This document shows, piece after piece, positions 49,015 to 58,043 of a stretch of DNA of 64,000 bases; positions within the stretch are counted from its first letter, which is position 1, and every line of letters starts with the position of its first letter. Location of the stretch: positions 124,001 through 188,000 of the forward strand of contig CAVWUA010000007.1 in the NCBI GenBank assembly GCA_963758025.1, in the 5' to 3' direction. The notes beneath the pieces were generated by a model. It did no database searches. It was not told the DNA's origin and worked only from the letters and a program-made list of their open reading frames with translations. The position numbers and the translations under genes were made by a program. The DNA comes from CAVWUA01 sp963758025 (GTDB taxonomy: Bacteria > Planctomycetota > Planctomycetia > Isosphaerales > Isosphaeraceae).

Positions 49015-50382
49015 TCATGAGCCGAGGTCAAGAAGTGCGACGGCCTCTTGCGGCTTCGGGTCGGTGTCCAACTTGGAGAGCCGATCCCAGATCGCCACGG
49101 TACGCTCGGCGCCTAGAATGGGTTCGGCCAATCCTCGAAACTTGGCCATCAGCGCCGCGTCACTCAAGGGATTCTTATCATGTCCGGGCGGGTAAGCCAT
49201 CTCCTGAACGAGCGTTGTGCCGTCATCGAGAGTCACCTTGACCCGATTCGGAATGCCTGCCGGATAGCCGGCCGTCAGGTCGGGGTCCTCGACAACCGTC
49301 GTGCGCGCGACGAGATCGAGCAGAGCGGGGTCGCTGAGCCGTTCGGGGGTAAACTGTCGGGCCGTGATCTCGCCATCGACGAGAGCGACGATCGTGCAGT
49401 AAGGCAGGCTATGGTCCGCCGTCTCCCGGGTCTTCGGTCGCCACTTTTCAGGGTCCTGACCGATAATCTCAACGGCCGTGCGGAACGTGGCGATTTCGAT
49501 GGAGCGGATGCGTGAGGGATCGCCGATCTGAGAACGTAACGCGAAAGCGACGGCAATGGCCGACTGGCTGTGGTACTCAGCCGGCACGAACTTGATCGAG
49601 GTCTTCGGCAGCATCCAGTCGCTGGCTTCGCGCCCGCCGAGTTTGTCCAGCGTCAAGGGACCGGAAACCTGCTGGCAGAATCCCATATCCCCCTCAAACA
49701 GCGGGGCCGGCCCGGTCATCCCCTCGCGGGCGAGCATCGCGGCAAATACACCGTTGCGGGCGGCGTGGGCGAAGGCGCAGCCCTTCCACATGGAGAGCTC
49801 ACCAGCGCGGGTCAGACGGAGCGCTGTGCCGGTAGTCCCGGCGATTCCCAGTGCATGGACGGTTTCCGTGTGCGACAGGCCCAGGAGCTTCGCCGCGGCC
49901 AGAGCCGAGGACAGGCAGCCGTACGTGACGTGGTCCCAACCGCGCTTACGGATACTGGCCGCGTCGCAGAGGCGGCACTGAACTTCATAGGCGACGGCCG
50001 CCGCGGCGATCCACGCCTGACCGTCGGCGCCGGCGTGCTCGCCAGCAGCCATGATGGCCGCCCAGTTGTCGCTCGGGTGAGCCGGTTCGAGCGAGAGGTA
50101 CGTGTCGTTACAATCGAGATAACGGATGTGCACGCCGTTGGCAAAGGCCGCCCAGTCGGCAGAGGACCGGCCACCACCCATCAGCGACGCCCCAGGCTGG
50201 CCCTGAATGGTCGCCGCAACGCGACGGGCAATCGTGGGCGCCGGTTCGTGCAAGGCTCCGGCCGCACAGCCGAAGGCATCAGTCAGGCGGCGGCGCGCTT
50301 CCACAATCACGGCATCGGGAAGGTCTTCAAACCGGGTTGTGAGGGTGAAATCGGCAAGGTGATCGGAAAGCGATTCGGGCAT
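49015..50382 (-). CDS. prpD: MmgE/PrpD-family 2-methylcitrate dehydratase
   Basis: An intact protein of 455 residues starting at the ATG at 50382 (MPESLSDHLADFTL). Family features: the helical N-domain with RRLTDAFGCAAGAL, ANGVHIRYLDCNDTYLSLEPAHPSDN (active-site region with the DCND and HPSD residues), AAAKLLGLSHTETVHALGIAG and KFVPAEYHSQSAIAVAFALR. PrpD dehydrates 2-methylcitrate to 2-methyl-cis-aconitate in the methylcitrate cycle; MmgE/PrpD homologues of other specificity exist. It is separated from the MBOAT gene by 171 nt and from the SGNH gene upstream by 62 nt. prpB is on the same strand but 3.9 kb away; no prpC is in view. Confidence 0.88.
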   Translation of the reverse strand: MPESLSDHLADFTLTTRFEDLPDAVIVEARRRLTDAFGCAAGALHEPAPTIARRVAATIQGQPGASLMGGGRSSADWAAFANGVHIRYLDCNDTYLSLEPAHPSDNWAAIMAAGEHAGADGQAWIAAAAVAYEVQCRLCDAASIRKRGWDHVTYGCLSSALAAAKLLGLSHTETVHALGIAGTTGTALRLTRAGELSMWKGCAFAHAARNGVFAAMLAREGMTGPAPLFEGDMGFCQQVSGPLTLDKLGGREASDWMLPKTSIKFVPAEYHSQSAIAVAFALRSQIGDPSRIRSIEIATFRTAVEIIGQDPEKWRPKTRETADHSLPYCTIVALVDGEITARQFTPERLSDPALLDLVARTTVVEDPDLTAGYPAGIPNRVKVTLDDGTTLVQEMAYPPGHDKNPLSDAALMAKFRGLAEPILGAERTVAIWDRLSKLDTDPKPQEAVALLDLGS

Positions 50383-50444
50383 CGTCGTCCTCGGATTACT
50401 GTGTTGCTGCAACGAATGATAATCGCGACGATTCCCCTTGGCAA

Positions 50445-51593
50445 TCAGCGTCGGACTCTCTGGCGAGACTGATGCAGAGCGAAACCGGATTCTCTCACGT
50501 CTTCCACCAGTCGTACATCTAGTGGGTTTGGATCCGTCGCGAGGGTCAGCCAGTCGCCCGCAGGCTGGCCCGATGTTGTTCGCTGAGATACGGCCCGAAA
50601 GAGACTTGTACTGAACGCCGTCGCCCCTTGCCGATCGAGGTGAACCATGTCAATAAACACATCAGAACTGAGATCCATTTGACGGCCATCGAGTACCACA
50701 ACGTTCGAGTATTCCGACTGTGTCCTGCGAACGTAGTCGGTGTAGATCGCATCCAATCCAAGCTCTTCGCGACGAACTTGAGTTCCAGGGTTGAGTGGCG
50801 GAATCAGCCAGAAAACAGTAATGCCGCGTGATTTGGCCAGTTCCAGGAAGCGATGGACATAGCCATCAGTCGTCTGGTCCGGGCACCAACAGGCAGGAAA
50901 CAATCCACCATGGGCAGAATTCACTTCACCGTGATAGTCGGATGCCTTGGGCATCACCTGCGCGCCAAGATTGATACCCCAGTTGCGCCGCAAGGCACGA
51001 ATGGCACGGCGAGGGCCGTATCCCTCGCCTCGCACCCATGCAAGAATCCCAGCGCGAACCTCGTAGCGGGACCTGTACGATGGCAATCCTTTGGCTAATA
51101 AAATTGCCGCGAGAAAATCCGCGTCCATCGTATTCCAGGCCAATTCGAAACAATCGCGGATGCTCGCCAGTTCAGGCCAGAGCCTTCGAAAATCAGACGA
51201 AGTGGGCCTCATTGCAAGTTGATGCGGCATGAAATCAACGACGACCTCGCGTGGGGTCGCCCCGTGCTGCAATGCTCGGCGAAGCAGAAGATAACTCGCC
51301 GAGGGTGGGCCGGCATGCAACGCAAGATTTTGGGTTGAGCCACAAGTTAGCTCGGCCACTCGAGGTAGCACACCGAACTTGATCATACTATCGCCGAAGC
51401 AAAGCAGCACACGTCCCTGAACCTGCTCGACCGTCGCCCTCGCTGTCTGTCGCCAACTCTCTGCCGGTTCCGTCGTATAGGTATCATGATGATGAACAAA
51501 ATATGACTCGATCAGAACCACCAGAACCATCGCGCCAAGTAGGCCGCGGGGATATCGGGAGAGAGACGCTGTTCGAGACGAGTTCCTCATCAT
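50445..51593 (-). CDS. SGNH-hydrolase-like membrane protein, copy 3 (intact)
   Basis: The third paralogue, 382 residues. It has an N-terminal helix (RYPRGLLGAMVLVVLIESYFV), VLLCFGDSMIKFGVLPR with the GDS serine, SASYLLLRRALQHGATPREVVVDF, RNWGINLGAQVMP and FIDMVHLDRQGA with the DxxH pair. Its ATG overlaps the stop of the lipase-like gene (ATGA). It is more divergent than copies 1 and 2 are from each other and is separated from them by prpD and the MBOAT gene. Having three periplasmic acyl-handling proteins for one MBOAT suggests acylation at different positions or a transferase plus esterase division of labour; this is inference. Confidence 0.75.
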   Translation of the reverse strand: MMRNSSRTASLSRYPRGLLGAMVLVVLIESYFVHHHDTYTTEPAESWRQTARATVEQVQGRVLLCFGDSMIKFGVLPRVAELTCGSTQNLALHAGPPSASYLLLRRALQHGATPREVVVDFMPHQLAMRPTSSDFRRLWPELASIRDCFELAWNTMDADFLAAILLAKGLPSYRSRYEVRAGILAWVRGEGYGPRRAIRALRRNWGINLGAQVMPKASDYHGEVNSAHGGLFPACWCPDQTTDGYVHRFLELAKSRGITVFWLIPPLNPGTQVRREELGLDAIYTDYVRRTQSEYSNVVVLDGRQMDLSSDVFIDMVHLDRQGATAFSTSLFRAVSQRTTSGQPAGDWLTLATDPNPLDVRLVEDVRESGFALHQSRQRVRR

Positions 51594-53597
51594 TTCACGA
51601 CCGCCGACTCTCCAAACGCCTGAACACCACTCGGAGGCATCAACGGCGGCAGATCAGTCGAGGACCCGACCGGCTTCGTCGAGGAGAGGGATGTGCTGAT
51701 CATGCCAGAGGTGGGCTGGGAATGAGGGCCCGTCGTCGAGGCTAGGACTTCCAGGTGCTTCAGCAAGATACGTCGAACCTCAAGGATCGCCTCAGGGTCC
51801 TTCTGCACGCCGTGATCGGAACGCACGACCCGTTCCGACTCCACTCCGTCCAGATGGGAACTTCGATACGACACAACTCCATCAGTCGTCGTGGCGAGTG
51901 GACCAGGGCGATTCGCGCCGATGATCGAGTGAAAGGTTACCCCAGGACGTGGCGTCATCTTCAGAAGCGCCAGGAGCACCGGAGCATCAACTTCAAGAGT
52001 TTCAATGCTCGTCGGCATACGGCGAAATTGTCGGGGATCAAGATCACCATCGTTGTCCCTGACGAGCCGCTGAAGCAAGACGCTATAACGGTCGGGTTCG
52101 GAGATCAAGCTGGCCCCAAGACGCCCGATCGGCCGTCGGCTATACTCCGACCCGCGATGCGGCGTTGCCATGAATACCACGCGTTGAACGAACGGCACAG
52201 GCTGAAAAAAGGTATAACGCTTGAACTCTTCCAACACCTCAGGAGGACCAATGATCTCGCTAAATGGCCGCTCGGAGCTAAGTTCCCAGAGCCGGTTACC
52301 GCTATCGACGGCCATGGAATGACTGAGCAATCCTCCCATGCTATGTCCCAGCAGCACCATCTGGTTGAACGTTGAACTATCTCCTCGCGGATCGAACTGA
52401 TTTTTCGCCTCCCAAAGCGCCTCGCGCAGACCGGCAGCAGCGATCGGAACACCGACTCCGGTTGGATACACGTAGAGGAAGAACTGGTACCGCTCCTGGA
52501 TCTGCGAATCGCGCAACAATTCATTAATCATTGGAATCCACGCCAGGGGAGACGAGGCAAGCCCGTGGACCATGACAACTGGGAATCTTGTCCGTCTCAT
52601 AGGGCGCAGGAGCATCAGGCGAGCACGGCCCTCAACTTCTCCGGGACGAAGTAGGCCGGTCCACCGGTACGAGCTTAGATCTGTGCGGGACCACATGTAA
52701 GCCAGAGGCGTGGTCAGGTCGGATTCGATCGCCAGACGATAAGGCCCTTGAACAACGCTACGAATGCGAACCGGATCGAGCAGGTCGAGCGTGCACGTTC
52801 GCGATTCTTCCTCGGGGGCGTCTGGGTTATTCAATCGAAAGTTTGGCCGGATAAATGCCGTTAATGGAAAGGCCATCTCGGGAGGATAATACTGGTCATT
52901 AGCTCTGGGCTGAGTGATCCGTCTTTCGCACTCCAATCAAAGGGACACCCAAACCATACTGGTAAGTTCGAGTGGGCAGATTATGAACTTCGAAGTCCGA
53001 GCAGAACAGAAGCTCGTGAATATCCTGTGTCTTCCAGGGTGACTGTTCGAGATTAACCCGCAAGTTCAGTTCGCGACCATGGACTTCAAGCTTGATGACA
53101 CCCCCTGGCTCAATTCGTCCCTTTTCCTGTGCGGCACGAAGGATATGATCCAGACTTCCGTTATACAGATCCATCGCTAGACGGAACCGGGGATCAGCAG
53201 GTGAGCGCCCGGCGGCCAGCCCTGGATCGAACAGATACTCATAAGAATATCCAACGGCATCGACGAATCGCCCGAGGGCTTCGGCTCGTCCCCAGCGATC
53301 TTCTCGCTTTCCCTCAATCCATGAAAGCTCAGCCAGAGCATAGACGATTTCTGGTTCGGCCCCGTCACGAAGAATGCGTTCCTTCAGTCGAGCTAGCGCG
53401 ATGTCTGGATTTCGCCTGTAGTTTGCCTCCACGCTATAACGCTTCAGCGTCTCCCTCGTGCGATCGGAAGGACGGTCGAGGTTGACCAGACTGCGTTGCC
53501 AGGGGGTGTTGATACTGCCCGAGCGACTTGGCTGCACGGTAATATCCGCCCAGCCAAGAGATAATGCCGCCAGCATGCCGAAGTAGGCTAAGTGCAT
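51590..53597 (-). CDS. Exported lipase-like alpha/beta-hydrolase with N-terminal helical domain, one frameshift
   Basis: A start at ATG 53597 (MHLAYFGMLAALSLGWA), with GGGAG upstream, gives a signal peptide. The N-terminal domain of about 230 residues is helical and repeat-like (RYSVEANYRRNPDIALARLKE, YALAELSWIEGKRED) and ends in YQYGLGVPLIGV. A base change near 52905 joins it to NDQYYPPEMAFPLTAFIRP and a lipase domain: FPVVMVHGLASSPLAW (oxyanion HG), VLLGHSMGGLLSHSM (nucleophile serine), VFMATPHRGSEYS and a late SDHGVQ that may hold the catalytic histidine. It would act on lipids or esters outside the cytoplasm. In the operon it follows FkbM (39 nt) and overlaps SGNH copy 3. Confidence 0.75.
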
Positions 53598-53635
53598 GGG
53601 GTCACTCCCTTGACCCGAGGTCTTGGCGAGGGCCT

Positions 53636-54979
53636 TCAAGTGCGATAGTTCGACATGATACGGACTGATAACAAACGGTCAAGTCCGCGTTCGCATTTCG
53701 GGAAGTGAGTCTTGCGCTTCCAGTTTCGTGCCCACCTGTAACCGGCCGTCACCAAACCCAGTCGATCGACGAGACGGTAGGGACGAAGCAATGCCTGAGC
53801 CTGATCGATGCGGCAGTCGCGGTCCTCGCATTCGCGTTGCCAAAGCGACCGTTCTTGTTCGTGCTGACGCTCCCGCTCAGCACGTTCGGTTTTACTAATC
53901 CTCAACTGTTCCTCAAGAGACTGGCGTTCCTGGCGAGTTTCCCAAAGTTTCGTGGTCAGATCATCACGCTGTTGGGTAACTGCATTGAGATGCGCGGTCT
54001 CTGTTCTCAGTTGGAAGAGGAGATCCGCCTCACGATGTTCGAAAAACTCCCTGGCCTCATTCCAGAGATTGCGTTCGTGGGCGAAGCGCTCGTGGTCCTC
54101 ATTCCAGGCAGTCTGGGCGAGCAGGGCCTGGTTCAGACCCCATTCCCATCCCTTCCGAATCTCTTCGAACTGAGCACGGTCAAACTCTCGGGCAGCTTTC
54201 TCCTGCTCGTAACGATGGCGATAATCATCCAACCGAACGGAGAAGGACACAATGTCTTGCGGCAAATAATGATCCAAAGCATTAACAGGAGTTTCGAGCA
54301 GGTGGCGCTTGCTCAGCAGGTCTTCGCGGAGGTAGAACCGATTGATTCCATTGAAGGCGGCGAGTTCGTAACCGTGTTCCAGGAGCAACGGCTCCCATTC
54401 CTCCGAATTGCTGATGGGTGAGAAGGGCAAAGTGGACTCGACGACAAGGACGCCAGGCCGCCAGGACGCCAGCGGAATTCCACGGATGACGTTGGATTCA
54501 TGACTCTCCACGTCAAGAGAGAGCAGATCGGGCGGCTCGATGTTGAATTCCTCGATCAAGGAAGCCACAGTCCTCGTGGTCACCTGCGTCTCGACAACCT
54601 TGTACCCTTCGGCTCGGCACTTCTCGGCCGCCTCCGCCGAAAGAGTCGAAAGCCCCGTCAACTCGTCTTCCTTCCAGACCTCGTAAAACGGAAGCGATCC
54701 CTCTTGGGCCGAGATGGCGAGACGCAAGTTGTGATCCTCGGGGCGATGCTCCAGAAATAGAGCATGTCCCCTCGGAGTCGGCTCGATGTTTACTCCCCGC
54801 CATCCGCGCAAGTAAAAGAAGTATGTGTTATTATGGATGTAAGGATGATTAGCCCCGATGTCCATGAACGTTCCCTGACCGCCACGAAAGAGGCGATCGA
54901 GAAGGATGTCTTCCATGTTTTGCGCGTAGGAGATACGCGTGATCCCCGAGTTGCGTTGAACGGGTTGCGGAATGTCCAT
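53636..54979 (-). CDS. FkbM-family methyltransferase with C-terminal coiled coil
   Basis: Intact, 447 residues from the ATG at 54979 (MDIPQPVQRNSG; GAGGAA upstream; the frame is open to 55039). The catalytic domain has ISYAQNMEDILLDRLF, GTFMDIGANHPYIHNNTYFF (SAM motif), GWRGVNIEPTPRGHALF and PPDLLSLDVESHESNVIRGI, where DVESHE replaces the more usual DVEGFE. From about residue 265 a heptad-rich, highly charged segment of some 150 residues (EKAAREFDRAQFEEIRKGW, RQERQSLEEQLRISKTERAE) forms a coiled coil before a basic tail. O-methylation of a glycan residue is expected. The coiled coil could set chain length or dock other enzymes, as in WbdD-type terminators; that is inference. Confidence 0.85.
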   Translation of the reverse strand: MDIPQPVQRNSGITRISYAQNMEDILLDRLFRGGQGTFMDIGANHPYIHNNTYFFYLRGWRGVNIEPTPRGHALFLEHRPEDHNLRLAISAQEGSLPFYEVWKEDELTGLSTLSAEAAEKCRAEGYKVVETQVTTRTVASLIEEFNIEPPDLLSLDVESHESNVIRGIPLASWRPGVLVVESTLPFSPISNSEEWEPLLLEHGYELAAFNGINRFYLREDLLSKRHLLETPVNALDHYLPQDIVSFSVRLDDYRHRYEQEKAAREFDRAQFEEIRKGWEWGLNQALLAQTAWNEDHERFAHERNLWNEAREFFEHREADLLFQLRTETAHLNAVTQQRDDLTTKLWETRQERQSLEEQLRISKTERAERERQHEQERSLWQRECEDRDCRIDQAQALLRPYRLVDRLGLVTAGYRWARNWKRKTHFPKCERGLDRLLSVRIMSNYRT

Positions 54980-55013
54980 CGTGGGTTCCTCGATCCTTCC
55001 AGATATCAACTCG

Positions 55014-55457
55014 TCAGCCAGCCTTGCGATCGCCGACAATTCCGAGTTCGCCTATTTCCTCCGAATGTACGACCGTCCGGCGCATCAGTTCAATCTGCAT
55101 CTGAAGCCGAGTGACTTCTCGCACAAGGCTGTCCAGGAGCAGATTTGTATCGGAGGCATGCTCGTGCGCTATGTGTCGACCGATGTTGACCGATTCTTCG
55201 ATCCGACCGAGGGTTCCCCGCATCTCATCAAGCCGAGGCAAGATGGGTGGAAGTGCATGCTCACCGATGGCCTCGCAACTTGCGATCCGACTCCCCTCGA
55301 GCGCGGCATGGTGACACGCGTGGACGATCATCTCATGGCTGGCGAGAGAAATTAGACGGATTAAATGATTATCAACTTTGCGCACCAGAGGACGTCGCAA
55401 CGGAGCTGTCATCCTCCAGAAAGGTCTAAGAATCGTTTTGAGCAGCTTAATCATCAT
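55014..55457 (-). CDS. Small helical protein of the glycan operon, function unknown
   Basis: A 147-residue protein whose ATG overlaps the stop of the double-glycosyltransferase gene (ATGA) and whose stop lies 34 nt before the FkbM start. The N-terminus is basic and amphipathic (KLLKTILRPFWRMTAPLRRPLVRKVD), the rest helical with coiled-coil tendency (LLLDSLVREVTRLQMQIELMRR). It lacks a signal peptide or full membrane helix, so peripheral attachment to the inner membrane by the basic helix is possible. Tight translational coupling suggests a structural or regulatory role with the glycosyltransferase or methyltransferase beside it. No known family is recognised. Confidence 0.65.
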   Translation of the reverse strand: MMIKLLKTILRPFWRMTAPLRRPLVRKVDNHLIRLISLASHEMIVHACHHAALEGSRIASCEAIGEHALPPILPRLDEMRGTLGRIEESVNIGRHIAHEHASDTNLLLDSLVREVTRLQMQIELMRRTVVHSEEIGELGIVGDRKAG

Positions 55458-57990
55458 TCAAACTCCTGAGATTTGATCGATGATTTGACACCGGAATCGA
55501 CAAACTGACCTGGCCGCAAATGCGGTCCGGTCCCACAACGTGTCCGAGCTGCATGTTGACGCTCGATTACCTCAGCATACAGGAGGGCCATCTTGGACCA
55601 CGGATGCTCCAGACGGACGAACTCCCTCGCCGCGAGACCCATCTCTTCTCGTCGCCTGGCATCAAGAGCTAGTTCACGCATCGCCTGAGCCAGTCCCGAA
55701 ATCCCATCATCCGGCCAGTTAACTTTCCGCACAATCGAGTCAGGATAGCCCGAAAAGGTCGCCACATTGGTGATGATTGATGGAGTTCCGTACCGCAGTA
55801 GATGCAGGAGTGCGCCGGAGGTTTCACCATAGGTCGGCGGACGCCTTAGGCAGATCCCAACATCGGTAGCTGCAATGAGATCCGTGAATTCTTCGTCCGG
55901 GAGAGGACCGAGCAGCCGCACTCGGTCTTGCAGGTTCAACGACTCAACCTTTGCCTTCGCAGCACCGTTCTCCCAGTCCTTGCCAACGAAAATAAATTGG
56001 GATTTGGGAAATTCATCGCAAATCAAGCGATAGGCTTCCATCGCCTCGGCATTCATCTTGCCCTGAGATAGAATTCCAAAACAGCCGAAGATGATCGCAT
56101 CCTGCGGCAAGCCAAATTTTGTGCGGACGGTATTCCGTAGTCCCGGTTCCGGGATAATCGGGTCAGCCCCGTGCGGAATCACGACCGTCTTCTCCTGGAA
56201 TTCTGACATCTCGACCTGGACTTGATCGAGACACCAAGGCGAGTGAACCACCACCGCCTCGGATAAGGCAAAGAGCCGACGATTAAGAAATAGATTGCGA
56301 CGCGAACAGGCTTCTTGCAATCCGCCGGGCTCACCAGCCCATTCCCAGAGATTTGGCACGATCTCGGAAATGCGATCCGGGTAGCAATATTCAATCTCCC
56401 AGCGGAAGTTGTCGATAGGCACTCCCCCTTGATGCGCCTTCCAAAAATGAAATGCCGCAAGATTAAAATCATGTAAGGTGACAATCCCAGGCCACTTCAT
56501 CAACATGTCGTAAAGGAAACCATGATAGAATGAGTTTCCCATTTGGTAGAGGACACCCCGATACGGGATCAGAGTTCGGTTCCTGGCAAACAGACGATAG
56601 TCGAATGAAGCAAACTCAGGACCCCCCAGGACCGGTTCTGGGACATAGCCGGCATCGTGGTAGAGATCAATTGTGTAATGGTCTTTCAACACATTGACGA
56701 GTCGCATCGCGTAATCGGCGATGCCCGATCCCTTCGGCCGCCATGGGGAAACGATGGCAATCCTCGGCCGCGGAGTCATAGAGCGATCAGTACGCCAGTG
56801 AATGGTTTCACTCTGATGAACCACACGATCGAGACCTTCGAGCGCACGTTCAGCGACTGCTTCCCAGCGGAACCTCTGTGCTCGTTCGATGCCACGGCGT
56901 CCGAGATCGTGGATCAGATCGGGATCATTCAGAACTCGTTTCAGTCGCGCAGAAATCTCGCCGGGATCGCTGGCGTTGACAAGCAATCCGGCATCACCGA
57001 GAACCTCGACCTGCGACGAGTTGTTACCCGCGATTACTGGGACACCACATTGCATCGCCTCAACGATCGGCAGGCCAAATCCTTCGTACAGCGACGGGAA
57101 AACAAATGCCTCACAACGCTGGTAGAGAATTCGCAAAGTTTCGTCTGGGATTTCTCCAGTAAATATGACGTCATCAGCGATTCCGAGTTCCTCAGCCATC
57201 AAGCGATAACGCAGTCGGAATTCGTCGGGCAGGAAGCAGGTCACGACGAGTTGATATCGTCGCTTCAATTCAGGTTCGAGTTGTGCGTACGCTTCGAGGA
57301 GCCCCCTGACATTCTTCCTGTCATCAATTCCTGCCAGACAGAAGAGAAATGCACGACGAATACCAATCTCCCAGAGCAGGTTCTTGACCCGCTTGGATAT
57401 CGGCTGATTGCGGTCGGGAAAGAATCTACCTTCCTCCGCGCCAGTGCCAATGTTGATCGTCCGATGGGAGTTCAACCCAAGCATTCTCAAGCAGTCATCG
57501 CGGGTCGACTCCGAGATCGTCATTAACAGATCGTAATGTCGAAGCGTTTGCAACCGGCGGTAATTCCAGGCTGCGTTTGGCGGATCTGAAAGATAATGCT
57601 CTTGAAACAGGAACGGTATGAGGTCGAATACAACCGTCGCCAACTTCAGTCCGCCAACCGGTCGAGCAGGCGGATCGTAGCCGGGACACAATTCGAAAGG
57701 GTTAAGCAGCATCAAGACGTCGAGTCGATGCGGGTTATCTGCGCCAGCCGCTCCAAAATGTCCCTGAGTTTCCACTCTCCAAGAGCATGGTTTGGTGCGA
57801 CCGTCACATGAGTGGCATTGCGAGCGTGTGGAACGTCAACATCCGTGTAGGCCTCATGCACATACAGAACAAATTGATCTTCCGCACCGCGATCCAGCAT
57901 CGCTCGGACGAGATTCTTGCCATAACGCCCCACGCCGCGCCCCCGACTTCCCGGAGATTGAACGGCGAGCATGTCGATCCCGATTCGCAC
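55454..57990 (-). CDS. Double-domain GT4 glycosyltransferase A (two GT-B modules in one chain), one frameshift
   Basis: GTG 57990 (RIGIDMLAVQSPGSRGRGVGRYG) starts module 1; a missing base near 57744 joins it to DNPHRLDVLMLLNPFELC. Module 1 continues with VVFDLIPFLFQEHYL, LFCLAGIDDRKNVRGLLEAY and FVFPSLYEGFGLPIVEAMQCGVPVIAGN, then GDAGLLVN. At about residue 400 a second complete GT4 module begins (PRIAIVSPWRPKGSGIADYAMRL), with GIVTLHDFNLAAFH, IIFGCFGILSQGKMNAEAMEAY and VGICLRRPPTYGETSGALLHLLRYGTPSI as its donor motif. The total is about 845 residues. Such tandem enzymes can add two sugars in succession. It is followed by an overlapping small gene, and a paralogue lies 53 nt upstream. Confidence 0.85.
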
Positions 57991-58043
57991 GTCAACGACC
58001 TCTGGATTGAGTGACAGCGGAACGATCACCTACCGAATTGAGT

